Shown here one piece after another: positions 8,004 through 16,043 of a stretch of DNA of 64,000 nucleotides. Source of the DNA: Aquimarina spongiae (GTDB lineage: Bacteria; Bacteroidota; Bacteroidia; Flavobacteriales; Flavobacteriaceae); assembly GCF_900141785.1 (NCBI RefSeq), contig NZ_FQYP01000004.1, forward strand, positions 372,001 to 436,000, given 5' to 3'. The notes below the pieces were generated by a model. The model searched no databases and had not been told where the DNA came from. It was given only the letters and a program-made list of their open reading frames with translations. The translations under genes were made by a program, and so were the position numbers. How positions within the stretch are numbered: position 1 is the first letter of the stretch; every line of letters begins with the position of its first letter.

Positions 8004-8479
8004 TTATTTCTTCTCCAACTTTGCATTTATTCATATCTTAAATTAAGATATGAAAATTAATGCAGTTCTTTTTGATAAAAACAAATTCAGGCATTTCTTA
8101 CTGCAGGAAATCAGATTAAATATCTCAACTAGAATAACTTTTAAAACCTTGAAAGATTCTAATAATTCGTTTCAATAGATGATTAATTATTTCCTTAGCT
8201 GCTTATTAGAACAATCTAAAATCTGTTTTTTATCTATAATGAAATAATACAATAAGTATGTGTCGTTTTCATATAAAATGTTACTAACGATTTTGGCATT
8301 ATTACATTTTAAAAGGTGTATTCGTTAAGGCGTACGAATGGATCTTGTAGTATTGTTTGTTCTAGGATAGAAGTTATAGAATATAAAACATTTGATAGCT
8401 AGGTTTTTAATATGAATAACTATTAAAAAAGGGATTAGAGCACTAATAGAGGTAAGATTAGAGTTCTTTGGTGAAAAGA

Positions 8480-10261
8480 CTACGATTTCTTTTGCAAACG
8501 TTTATTTTGAAGGCGTCTCATAACTTCTTTTTTTCCGTTAGGCGTAAGATTTGCACTAGAGGTTTCTTGAATAAAAATCATTCCATCAAAGGTTTTAACA
8601 GGAACAATTCGTTGTTTTGAAGCATGTGTATAATCCTTGCTCCAGCTTGCTCCTGCATAATACATTTCAAGTTTTTTATTTAGGAAGTTTTTGATGGCTG
8701 GAGATGACGAATTAGATTCATTTAAATCAATAAAAAAGATGTCGTTTTTAGATTGGGCAAAGTACCAGTCCAAACTACCCTCTAGCGCTGGCGGAATTTG
8801 AAATGGAATCACTCCGGTATATTTCTTTTCCCTAGGTAAATAATTCATTGCCTGAAAACTTCCTTGATAGGTAGAAAAACCAATCGCATAGTAATCATCG
8901 CCAAAGTATCTTGCCAGTGCACTTCCTAAGGGGTTCGGGTATCCATTTACCTTCTCTTTGGAGTTTTTTGAAATATGCCCATTATGCGCCCAAATTACAA
9001 TTTTACGACCAGGTTGTTTTTGAGATATTTCTAATACTGTTTGAGCCATAAACTCGTCGCGTATACTATAGGTAGAGGTGTTTTTTTGTAGTTTTCTATC
9101 ATTGGATTCTACTCCTTGAAGTACTTTTCTAAAATCGGCAATTACATTTTCATATTCTGAAATAGAACTATTGTGCACTAATTTGGTTTTATGTAAGACA
9201 AGTTTAGATAATAGCTCATATAGCTTGTTTCTTTGAGAAGAAATGTCTTTGTAGTTTATGCTTGTACTTAATTTAACAAACAAAGAATCTACTTGTTCTT
9301 TGATTTTGGTATTAATCTTCGTCTTAGAAAGGAATGTGTTGATATTGTCATAAGCTAATTCTAATGCTTTGACCTGGGTATCAATACCAACAAATTGTAC
9401 TTTTTTATCATCAGACACCTCAGCGTTATATTTTCGCATCCATTCGATCATATCTACTACTTCTTCTGTATCCCAAACCCAGAACCCTTGAGAAGAAAGA
9501 GCATCTCTACTATTGCTTTTCCCATAAAGAACATAATCGTTAATTGGTCGACATCCTATATGACTCGCTTCAATGGCAAAAGTTCTAAACCCCATTTCTT
9601 TAACCAAAAACTCAAGAAAACGATGTTTCATTTGGAACATTTCTTTTGTGCCATGACTGGTCTCTCCTAGCCCAATCACTTTTTTGTCTTCCAGGATTGT
9701 TTTTAAGCTGGAAAAATCTTCTAACCCGGTTTCTGCTCTAACACCATTAAGCGGTGTAGAATTGGTGTTGATCCACGAGATTACAGCATCTCTTTGAGCA
9801 TCTTCAATAGACATTTTCTTGATATATTCACCTTTTGAAAATATCCTAGGCTCGTTAAATTGAAACGCACCATTAATATTTTCTATATGGCTGAGAAGGT
9901 CAGAATCGCTTAAATACTCGGGAATATGTGAGGAGATCTGAAATGTATAAGTACCAGGGTCTATAGCCTGAAATTGTACGATTTCGATATCATTTTTTGT
10001 GTTGTTGGTATTAATGATTTGTAAAGTGTCCATTTGCTGAGAAAGAACTAACACCTGAAGATTTACATCTTTCTGTTCAATCTGAAACTCGATAAAATCT
10101 TCTTTTTTTAATTGAACCTCGAAGCTATGCTTTTCGTTACCAATTAATTGAATATCCTTATTCTTCTGGTGATCCATCAAAGAATACTGTGCCTGTATTG
10201 GACAGGAAAAAGTAAAAGACGTAATTAGTAATGCAATGTAAGTACTAGAGTAAATTTTCAT
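8480..10261 (-). CDS. Erythromycin esterase family protein, exported
   Basis: A 593-residue protein with a signal sequence (ALLITSFTFSCPIQA; Cys20 could be a lipobox). An N-terminal beta domain follows (about 45-115, ending DPGTYTFQIS) that looks like a bacterial pre-peptidase C-type sandwich. The Ere domain runs from about 185 to the end: GLGETSHGTKE with Glu200 and His203, IEASH with Glu231, and WAHNGH with His426 and His429. These match the active-site pattern of the EreA/EreC and succinoglycan-biosynthesis esterase superfamily. Many members are not macrolide esterases, so resistance should not be assumed. A -7-like TATCTTTA is at 10338-10345 on the minus strand, and a copy of the regulator motif lies further upstream. 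Confidence 0.85.
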   Translation of the reverse strand: MKIYSSTYIALLITSFTFSCPIQAQYSLMDHQKNKDIQLIGNEKHSFEVQLKKEDFIEFQIEQKDVNLQVLVLSQQMDTLQIINTNNTKNDIEIVQFQAIDPGTYTFQISSHIPEYLSDSDLLSHIENINGAFQFNEPRIFSKGEYIKKMSIEDAQRDAVISWINTNSTPLNGVRAETGLEDFSSLKTILEDKKVIGLGETSHGTKEMFQMKHRFLEFLVKEMGFRTFAIEASHIGCRPINDYVLYGKSNSRDALSSQGFWVWDTEEVVDMIEWMRKYNAEVSDDKKVQFVGIDTQVKALELAYDNINTFLSKTKINTKIKEQVDSLFVKLSTSINYKDISSQRNKLYELLSKLVLHKTKLVHNSSISEYENVIADFRKVLQGVESNDRKLQKNTSTYSIRDEFMAQTVLEISQKQPGRKIVIWAHNGHISKNSKEKVNGYPNPLGSALARYFGDDYYAIGFSTYQGSFQAMNYLPREKKYTGVIPFQIPPALEGSLDWYFAQSKNDIFFIDLNESNSSSPAIKNFLNKKLEMYYAGASWSKDYTHASKQRIVPVKTFDGMIFIQETSSANLTPNGKKEVMRRLQNKRLQKKS

Positions 10262-10400
10262 ATCAAAGGTTGAGGTTTTAAGATGTAATTAATTTGACTG
10301 TAATTATTTCTTCACTTAAGACGGCTCAATTCTTTAATAAAGATAGAGCTTAATGCACTCAAATTCTTTTTTTGGAGAGGCAAAGAACCCGAGTATACAC

Positions 10401-10414
10401 CAAGATTTATAAAA
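10401..10414 (+). promoter_or_regulatory. Single operator half-site upstream of the esterase gene (site 3)
   Basis: CAAGATTTATAAAA here, preceded by AC, shares the 15-mer ACCAAGATTTATAAA with site 1. The partner half-site 20-21 bp before it is degenerate (CAAAGA at 10381). It sits 140-153 bp before the esterase start codon and about 56-76 bp from the candidate -7 box, a distance similar to site 1. Confidence 0.35.
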
Positions 10415-10514
10415 GTATAATAGGCAAAAATGTGTGATAGTATTGATTTTACTAATGCTATATAAAGATTAATGCCAATTTATTGGTTCGAGGTTGAAAA
10501 GGATGTAAAAAAAG

Positions 10515-10544
10515 AAAAGAGTTGCACTTTTTTGCAACTCTTTT
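10515..10544 (-). terminator. Terminator after tRNA-Ala
   Basis: A 12-bp perfect stem (AAAAGAGTTGCA with TGCAACTCTTTT) around a 6-base loop, directly downstream of the tRNA gene on the minus strand. The A/T flanks give a U-tract in either direction. Confidence 0.8.
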
Positions 10545-10552
10545 GATAAAAG

Positions 10553-10626
10553 TGGAGAAGATGGGACTCGAACCCACGACCTTTTGACTGCCAGTCAAAC
10601 GCTCTAGCCAGCTGAGCTACATCCCC
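10553..10626 (-). tRNA. tRNA-Ala (anticodon GGC)
   Basis: A 74-base cloverleaf. The acceptor begins GGGGATG, the D-arm is GCTC/GAGC, and the anticodon stem is TTTGA/TCAAA with loop CTGGCAG (anticodon GGC). The T-arm GTGGG/CCCAT carries the TTCGAGT loop and the discriminator is A. CCA is not encoded. One acceptor pair (position 6-67) is T-T. It reads GCC/GCU alanine codons. Confidence 0.93.
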
Positions 10627-10635
10627 TTTTTTGAA

Positions 10636-11436
10636 TTAATCGGCACCGCGAAGCACCAATAATGGGAGCCTACTTTCAAAATCTTTCTTAAGAACGGTGT
10701 TTTCCTCCCAAAGCTTAGAGAAAAACCCTCGTTTTCTTCTAAAAACACAGATAAGATCTGGATGAGTCTCATTCAAATGCTCCAAAACACCTTGAAAAAG
10801 CGTAGCGTTTTCAGAAGATTTGTAGGTAGATACAATCTCACCTAGTTCCTTTTGAAACTCCGAGTCTTCAGGTAAAAAATCTGCTGTCTTTACTTGAAGT
10901 AACTTTAGCTCAGCGCCAAATGTAGTTAAAATTTCTTTGATAGGAGTTAAAGCATTTTTCTTTTTTACCACACCAGATTTTACGGCCATAAGCACAGTTT
11001 TGATGGGTGTAAATTTGTGTTGTGAGGGTATGATCAGAACAGGTATTTCGGTTTTTTTAACTAAACTACCAGAAGTTTCACCTAGAAAATATGGATTATT
11101 AAGGTCACTACTTTCAGAACCCAAAACAATCAAATCGATCGCGTGTTCCAGATTAAATTGCGGAATGGCTTCCAGTAACTCTCCTTCCAAAGGAAGTGGG
11201 ATCACTTCTACTCCTTTTTTGTCAAGAGCACTCAACTTTTCTTCAATAGAAGATGTGCTGATTTCTTTTAAAGTTTCATTTACAGAAGGCAAACTACCTG
11301 ATCTGGGTAGCTCTTTAAATACTTCTACTGCATATACTGTTCCACCAAGCTCTTTGGCTAGATCCACCGCATATTGAAGTAATGAATTATTGATTGAATT
11401 TTCAGATAAGCCCACTGGAACAAGAATGTTCTTCAT
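10636..11436 (-). CDS. Universal stress protein, tandem UspA domains
   Basis: A 266-residue cytoplasmic protein with two UspA-type alpha/beta domains. The first starts MKNILVPVGLSENS and contains the nucleotide-binding-type loop IVLGSESSD...GETSGSLV (about 105-125). The second begins near residue 145 (IKTVLMAV) and is more divergent. Tandem UspA proteins are common in flavobacteria and are usually induced by stress or growth arrest. It is followed at once by tRNA-Ala on the same strand. Confidence 0.85.
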   Translation of the reverse strand: MKNILVPVGLSENSINNSLLQYAVDLAKELGGTVYAVEVFKELPRSGSLPSVNETLKEISTSSIEEKLSALDKKGVEVIPLPLEGELLEAIPQFNLEHAIDLIVLGSESSDLNNPYFLGETSGSLVKKTEIPVLIIPSQHKFTPIKTVLMAVKSGVVKKKNALTPIKEILTTFGAELKLLQVKTADFLPEDSEFQKELGEIVSTYKSSENATLFQGVLEHLNETHPDLICVFRRKRGFFSKLWEENTVLKKDFESRLPLLVLRGAD

Positions 11437-11591
11437 CCCTATAATTTGATTTGTGATTAAGGTGACAAAATTACAATTTTAAAGTGATTGGTTGTAGAGA
11501 TAACTATAAAGATATCAGGTACTTTTCTTAAAGTTTTTTTAAAAATCTCTGTAAACCAATGATAGAACTGTTATTGCATACATAAAGTTAG

Positions 11592-11599
11592 TACTTTTG
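11592..11599 (+). promoter_or_regulatory. -7 promoter box of the GNAT-MATE operon
   Basis: TACTTTTG matches the Bacteroidota -7 consensus TAnnTTTG, 19 bases before the ATG at 11618. A TTG reading at 11597 lies inside this box and therefore cannot be the start, which fixes the start of the next gene. Confidence 0.6.
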
Positions 11600-11617
11600 G
11601 CATTTTCCTTTAAAAAT

Positions 11618-12118
11618 ATGATTCGTAAAGCGGCATTATCTGATTTGGATATCATCTATAAACTAACACAATCATGTGCTCGAGCAATGATAGCCAAAGG
11701 GATCTATCAATGGAATGAGCATTACCCAAAACGTGAGCGTTTTGAAAAAGATATCCAATTACAAGAACTGTATGTTTTTGAAAAAGATGCAGTAATTATC
11801 GGGATTATAGTATTGACTGAAATCATGGATGATGAGTACATTCGGATAGAATGGCTTACCAAAAACGACAATAACCTATACATCCATAGATTAGCTGTTG
11901 ATCCAGAGTATTGGGGTAAAGGGTATGCGCAACAGCTTATGGATTTTGCCGAAAGTTATGCACGTAAAAACAACTATGAATCGGTACGATTAGATACCTT
12001 TAGTCAGAATACACGAAATCAAAAATTTTATGAAACCCGTGGATATCAACGTTTAGGAAATATATATTTTCCAAAACAAAGCGAATTTCCTTTTTATTGT
12101 TACGAGCTCATACTATGA
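11618..12118 (+). CDS. GNAT family N-acetyltransferase
   Basis: A 166-residue single-domain GNAT protein. Motif A (IHRLAVDPEYWGKGYAQQL, about 85-103) supplies the acetyl-CoA pyrophosphate loop WGKGYA, and motif B follows with the Tyr in QKFYETRGY (about 136-144). The start is the ATG giving MIRKAALSDL, chosen because the promoter box excludes longer forms. The stop overlaps the start of the MATE gene by four bases (ATGA), so the two are translationally coupled. The acyl acceptor is unknown; a small amine, drug or peptide is possible given the efflux partner. Confidence 0.85.
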   Translation: MIRKAALSDLDIIYKLTQSCARAMIAKGIYQWNEHYPKRERFEKDIQLQELYVFEKDAVIIGIIVLTEIMDDEYIRIEWLTKNDNNLYIHRLAVDPEYWGKGYAQQLMDFAESYARKNNYESVRLDTFSQNTRNQKFYETRGYQRLGNIYFPKQSEFPFYCYELIL

Positions 12119-13446
12119 GTGCATTAATTAGTTTTAAAAATATCAATAGACTTGCAATTCCGGCTATTGTTTCAGGAATAGCAGAACCTATTTTATCGGC
12201 TACAGACACAGCTGTAGTAGGTAACATTCCCGTATACGGAACCGAGTCTTTGGCAGCCGTTGGTATTGTAGGGTCATTTCTTTCGATGTTGATATGGGTT
12301 TTGGCACAAACGAGAGCGGTTATTTCGGCTATTATTTCTCAATACCTGGGTGCAGGAAAATTAGATGAAGTAAAGACACTACCTGCGCAAGCTATTCTTT
12401 TCAATATAGGGCTTAGTATCACCATACTAATAGCAACCGTACCTTTTATAAGAGAGATTTTCGAATTGTTAGAAGCCAAAGGAAAGGTTTTAGAATATTG
12501 TATTTCTTATTATAGAATACGGGTTTGGGGATTTCCATTATCTCTATTTGTATTTGCTATTTTTGGTATTTTCCGAGGACTGCAAAATACGTTTTGGCCC
12601 ATGATTATTGCTTTAATTGGTGTAGTAGCTAATATAGCGCTAGATTTTGCTTTTGTATATGGGATTGAGGGTATATTGGATCCTATGAATCTGGAAGGAG
12701 CGGCTTGGGCTAGCTTAATATCTCAAGTCTTGATGGCTGTTTTATCTTTAATATTGCTGCTTAAAAAGACAGAGGTTTCTCTAAAATTGGAAGGACTTTG
12801 GCACCCAGAAATGAAACGCTTCTTGGTGATGAGCGGTAATCTTTTTATTCGATCTTTAGCCTTGAACGCCACTTTGATGTTGGCAGTACGAGAAGCTACC
12901 AGCTTAGGAACCAATTTTATTGCCGCACATAGTATTGCTATACAGTTATGGCTGTTTTTTGCTTTTTTCATCGATGGTTACGGTGGTGCAGGAAACATTC
13001 TGGGAGGAAGATTATTGGGGGCAAAAGATTACAAAACACTTTTTGCAATGTCAAAAAAAGTAACCGTTTATGGCGTTGTTGTAGCCTGTCTTTTAGGAGG
13101 GGTAGCAGTATTAATTCCTAGGCAACTCGGCTTGATTTTTTCTAAAGATCCAGAAGTACTATCCATTTTTACCGATTTTTTCTATATCGTGGTCATTATG
13201 CTTCCGATCAATGCATTAGCGTTTGTGGGGGACGGTATTTTTAAGGGTATGGGAGAAACAGGATATCTTCGAAATGTATTGGTAGGCTCTACTTTCCTCG
13301 GCTTTGTACCTGCGTTGTTGGTTACTCGATATTTTGGTTTACAACTGCACGGAGTGTGGATAGCGATCTCTGTTTGGATGCTGGTAAGAGGAGTATCTCT
13401 GGTTATAAAATTTAAGAAAAAGTATATTCCCCTAGCGGTGGGATAA
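12115..13446 (+). CDS. MATE family efflux transporter
   Basis: A 443-residue inner-membrane protein with about 12 hydrophobic helices in two related halves. It has the MATE pattern of a conserved Pro/Ala-rich first helix (LAIPAIVSGIAEPILSATD), then the AVVGN stretch, and an RGxxNTxxPM-like turn (FRGLQNTFWPM) at about residues 155-165. It is closest in style to the DinF/NorM-like branch that exports organic cations or drugs using Na+ or H+. The ATG overlapping the acetyltransferase stop is preferred over an upstream TTG. Its substrate may be related to the acetylated product of its partner, which is speculation. Confidence 0.9.
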   Translation: MSALISFKNINRLAIPAIVSGIAEPILSATDTAVVGNIPVYGTESLAAVGIVGSFLSMLIWVLAQTRAVISAIISQYLGAGKLDEVKTLPAQAILFNIGLSITILIATVPFIREIFELLEAKGKVLEYCISYYRIRVWGFPLSLFVFAIFGIFRGLQNTFWPMIIALIGVVANIALDFAFVYGIEGILDPMNLEGAAWASLISQVLMAVLSLILLLKKTEVSLKLEGLWHPEMKRFLVMSGNLFIRSLALNATLMLAVREATSLGTNFIAAHSIAIQLWLFFAFFIDGYGGAGNILGGRLLGAKDYKTLFAMSKKVTVYGVVVACLLGGVAVLIPRQLGLIFSKDPEVLSIFTDFFYIVVIMLPINALAFVGDGIFKGMGETGYLRNVLVGSTFLGFVPALLVTRYFGLQLHGVWIAISVWMLVRGVSLVIKFKKKYIPLAVG

Positions 13447-13536
13447 AATTACTTTGATCACAAACCAGAGTGTTATCAGATAAGTAGATAACATTATAAG
13501 CTCTAAACGATATTTTTCAAGATACTTTTTTATCAT
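13432..13536 (-). CDS. Possible 34-residue membrane peptide
   Basis: An ATG-started frame reading MIKKYLEKYRLELIMLSTYL and then a hydrophobic segment ending HR. It has a basic N-terminus and one transmembrane-length helix, and its end overlaps the tail of the MATE gene on the other strand. This is typical of small membrane proteins but also of chance frames; no family is recognised and no promoter is evident. Confidence 0.25.
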   Translation of the reverse strand: MIKKYLEKYRLELIMLSTYLITLWFVIKVILSHR

Positions 13537-13824
13537 GGTTCAAAAATAGAATATGTTGATATACAATGAAATACGTAATGATACGTATTTAAAAACGTCA
13601 CTTTATATAAAAGTATACCGGACAACGCCTAACCCCATTGCTGCCCGGTATTTCAACTACACTTAAGTAAAAAATGTTGCTTTATTAGATAGTGTTACAA
13701 TCAAATGATATGTTACCTACTTTTTTTTAATTTTTTTTTTTGAGGTGCCCAAGTAGAAGTTTTCTTACTTCCTTGGAACTATAAAATTTCAAAACTTTAT
13801 ATACTTTTATCAAAAACAGAAACG
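13447..13824. other. Gap before the enoyl-CoA hydratase gene
   Basis: Apart from the possible small minus-strand peptide, this 378-base stretch holds two hairpins. The first is at 13614-13650 (ATACCGG with CCGGTAT and further pairs around a CATTG loop). The second is near 13748-13776 (CCAAG and GAAG with CTTC and CTTGG), following a long T-tract at 13722-13741. The second may act as a leader structure. A near-consensus -7 box TACTTTTA is at 13802-13809, 16 bases before the next gene. Confidence 0.4.
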
Positions 13825-14595
13825 ATGAGTACCACCGATAGAACTAACGGGAGTTTATATGTACATACCGAGAATTATATTACCACTATTGAATTTGGTC
13901 ACCCTGCAAGTAATTCGTTCCCATCAGAATTATTAGAAAGATTGACCCAAGCCTTTATTAAATTATCAGATGATCAAAATAGTAGAGTGATCATTTTGAA
14001 ATCTGAAGGAGATAGGGCGTTTTGTGCAGGGGCTTCTTTTGACGAGTTGGTTGGGATTACGAATTTGGAAGAAGGGAAAAAATTCTTTTCAGGTTTTGCC
14101 AATGTAATCAATGCGATGAGAAAGTGTCAAAAACCAATTATTGGTAGAGTGCAAGGTAAAACTGTTGGAGGAGGTGTAGGATTAGCTTCTGCTTGCAACT
14201 ATTGCCTGGCAACCGAAGCAGCTTCTATAAAGTTAAGTGAGCTTACTATAGGCATAGGTCCTTTTGTGATCGAGCCGTCCGTATCCAGAAAAATTGGAAT
14301 AGCCGCTTTTGAGACCTTAGCTTGGGACGCCTCGCAATGGAAAAATGCATATTGGGCCAAAGAAAAAGGCTTGTATTCCAGAGTTTTTTCAGAGATTAAC
14401 GAACTGGATAAAGAAGTACAATTGCTAGCTGAAAAATTAGCGAGTTACAACTCTCAAGCCTTACAGCAAATGAAAAAAGCAGTCTGGGAGGGTACAGAAC
14501 ATTGGGACAATTTATTAGCCGAAAGGGCTGCAATTTCTGGAGAACTGGTATTATCCGATGCAACCAGAAAAGCCCTTGAAAAATTCAAAAAATAA
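13825..14595 (+). CDS. Enoyl-CoA hydratase/isomerase family protein
   Basis: A 256-residue crotonase-fold protein. The two backbone-amide oxyanion-hole loops are visible as RAFCAGASFDEL (about 67-78) and VGGGVGLASAC (about 112-122). The usual catalytic Glu region reads LSELTIGIGPFVIEPSV, so at least one acidic residue is retained. Family members hydrate or isomerise acyl-CoA intermediates in fatty-acid or aromatic-ring catabolism; which one cannot be told. A 32-residue membrane peptide gene begins one base after its stop codon. Confidence 0.87.
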   Translation: MSTTDRTNGSLYVHTENYITTIEFGHPASNSFPSELLERLTQAFIKLSDDQNSRVIILKSEGDRAFCAGASFDELVGITNLEEGKKFFSGFANVINAMRKCQKPIIGRVQGKTVGGGVGLASACNYCLATEAASIKLSELTIGIGPFVIEPSVSRKIGIAAFETLAWDASQWKNAYWAKEKGLYSRVFSEINELDKEVQLLAEKLASYNSQALQQMKKAVWEGTEHWDNLLAERAAISGELVLSDATRKALEKFKK

Positions 14596-14596
14596 A

Positions 14597-14695
14597 ATGG
14601 ATATTTTAAACTTTTTAGGAGGAAACGGACTGTTTCTCATTTTAGGAATAGTATTAGTTGTAGTTTACTTTGTAAACAAGCGAAAAAGAAGGTAA
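14597..14695 (+). CDS. 32-residue single-helix membrane protein
   Basis: The frame reads MDILNFLGGNGLFLILGIVL, continues VVVYFVNK and ends RKRR: one clear transmembrane helix with a strongly basic C-terminus, which predicts the N-terminus out and the C-terminus in. It starts one base after the hydratase stop codon, so expression is probably coupled. Composition and position are those of a real small gene, but I do not recognise a family and the function is unknown. Confidence 0.55.
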   Translation: MDILNFLGGNGLFLILGIVLVVVYFVNKRKRR

Positions 14696-14702
14696 TCTTC
14701 CG

Positions 14703-14710
14703 TAACTTTG
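14703..14710 (+). promoter_or_regulatory. -7 promoter box of queD
   Basis: TAACTTTG fits TAnnTTTG and lies 18 bases before the ATG at 14729. It rules out an apparent TTG start at 14708 inside the box. Confidence 0.55.
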
Positions 14711-14728
14711 CACAAATTAATACAAGGA

Positions 14729-15181
14729 ATGAATAAGATTAGGATTACAAAGCAATTTTCTTTTGAAACTGCCCATGCACTTTACGGTTACGACGGGAAG
14801 TGTCGAAATCTACATGGACACAGTTATAAGTTGAGCGTTACTGTAATGGGAACTCCTATTGCCGATACTTCGCATGTTAAGTTGGGAATGGTAATTGATT
14901 TTGGAGACCTAAAAAAAATTGTAAAGGAAGATATTGAAGATGTTTTCGATCATGCCACAGTATTTAATAAAAACACCCCTCATGTAGAGTTGGCTAGAGA
15001 GTTGGAACAAAGAGGACACGACGTGATTCTGGTAGATTATCAACCTACTACCGAAAACATGATCCTTGATTTTGCAGAAAGAATAAAGAAAAAATTACCA
15101 AATACTATCGAGTTACACTCTTTAAGGCTTCAGGAAACAGAAACATCCTACGCAGAGTGGTATGCTTCGGATAATGAGTAA
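14729..15181 (+). CDS. queD: 6-carboxytetrahydropterin synthase (QueD/PTPS family)
   Basis: A 150-residue member of the PTPS/QueD family, converting dihydroneopterin triphosphate to 6-carboxytetrahydropterin for queuosine-type 7-deazaguanine biosynthesis. The zinc ligands are visible: FETAHAL gives the first His, and CRNLHGHSYKL gives the catalytic Cys with two His. The downstream acidic segment VIDFGDLKK and the Glu of LRLQETETSYAEW bind substrate. Length is typical. The start follows the -7 box described above; no other queuosine gene is in the window. Confidence 0.88.
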   Translation: MNKIRITKQFSFETAHALYGYDGKCRNLHGHSYKLSVTVMGTPIADTSHVKLGMVIDFGDLKKIVKEDIEDVFDHATVFNKNTPHVELARELEQRGHDVILVDYQPTTENMILDFAERIKKKLPNTIELHSLRLQETETSYAEWYASDNE

Positions 15182-15229
15182 ATTGCACTCCTCTAATAAA
15201 TGCCTATATTTATTTTATAAACACACAAT

Positions 15230-15988
15230 ATGAACCTTCCAAAGGGGAAAAAGATTTATTTTGCTAGTGACAATCATTTGGGAGCTCCAACCTCGGAGAA
15301 AAGTTTCCCAAGAGAACAAAAATTTGTAAAATGGTTGGACGAAGTAAAGGAAGATGCTGCTGCCATTTTTTTATTGGGAGATCTTTTTGATTTTTGGTTT
15401 GAGTATAAAACGGTTGTGCCGAAAGGCTTTACAAGAACATTGGGAAAACTCGCAGAAATTACCGATTCAGGAATTCCAGTGTATTATTTTGTTGGGAATC
15501 ACGACCTCTGGATGAATGGATATTTTGAGGAAGAACTAAATATTCCTGTATACCACAAGCCCAAAGAGTTTGAATACAATGGAGTATCTTTTTTCATAGG
15601 TCATGGAGATGGTCTTGGTCCTGGAGATAAGGGGTACAAGCGGATGAAAAAAGTGTTTACTAATCCGGTGGCAAAATGGTTTTTTAGATGGTTGCATCCG
15701 GATCTTGGAGTGAAACTAGCACAATATTTGTCAGTAAAAAATAAGCTGATTTCCGGAGACGAAGATGTGACCTTTTTAGGAGAGGACAACGAGTGGTTGG
15801 TGCAGTATTGCAAAAGAAAACTAGAAGATAAACACCGAGATCATTTTGTATTTGGGCATCGGCATTTACCCATGGAAATTCAATTAAACGAAACATCAAG
15901 ATATACAAATCTTGGGGATTGGATTACCCATTACACCTATGCCGTTTTTGATGGAAAAAATTTAGAGCTAAAACGTCTTTCAGAGTAA
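15230..15988 (+). CDS. lpxH: UDP-2,3-diacylglucosamine diphosphatase, LpxH-like
   Basis: A 252-residue calcineurin-like metallophosphoesterase. Metal-binding motifs occur in order: ASDNHLG (D14, H16), GDLFDFWFE, GNHDLW, FIGHGDG and FGHRH. In LpxH the first is DxH. The FDFWFE signature and the long insert around 135-185 are the LpxH pattern: removal of UMP from UDP-2,3-diacylglucosamine in lipid A synthesis at the inner-membrane face. Bacteroidota commonly carry this form. No membrane helix is present. The assignment as LpxH rather than another phosphoesterase is strong but from motif memory. Confidence 0.85.
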   Translation: MNLPKGKKIYFASDNHLGAPTSEKSFPREQKFVKWLDEVKEDAAAIFLLGDLFDFWFEYKTVVPKGFTRTLGKLAEITDSGIPVYYFVGNHDLWMNGYFEEELNIPVYHKPKEFEYNGVSFFIGHGDGLGPGDKGYKRMKKVFTNPVAKWFFRWLHPDLGVKLAQYLSVKNKLISGDEDVTFLGEDNEWLVQYCKRKLEDKHRDHFVFGHRHLPMEIQLNETSRYTNLGDWITHYTYAVFDGKNLELKRLSE

Positions 15989-15993
15989 AAAAG

Positions 15994-16019
15994 TAGGGCT
16001 GCATTTATGCACAGCCCTA
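15994..16019 (-). terminator. Terminator of the T9SS fascin-like gene
   Basis: TAGGGCTG pairs with CAGCCCTA around a 10-base loop; read on the minus strand it is followed by a T-run (ACTTTTTTAC). It lies between two convergent genes and may weakly serve both. Confidence 0.7.
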
Positions 16020-16043
16020 TATAGTGTGGATTGCCAGGTAGGT

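Larger units (their letters stand above)
7872..8479. other. 608-base regulatory gap between regulator and esterase genes
   Basis: The left part holds a 14-bp palindrome and the composite operator described separately. A 42-codon open frame at 8050-8178 on the plus strand (starting MKINAVLFDKNKF) has no recognisable motif and is probably chance. Around 8320-8340, ATTCGT and ACGAAT form a small hairpin. The remainder to 8479 is AT-rich with no supportable gene. Confidence 0.4.

Noticed and set aside
8050..8178. 42-codon plus-strand frame in the regulator-esterase gap
   Set aside because: No motif, no promoter box, AT-driven composition; listed only as gap content.
10553..10626. Integration (att) site at the tRNA-Ala gene
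   Set aside because: No integrase, no duplicated tRNA 3' end and no change in gene style around it.
14824..14840. TTATAAGTTGAG inside queD, similar to the conserved 16-mer of the duplicated RNA element
   Set aside because: It lies in coding sequence, lacks the flanking stem and terminator, and matches only 12 bases.
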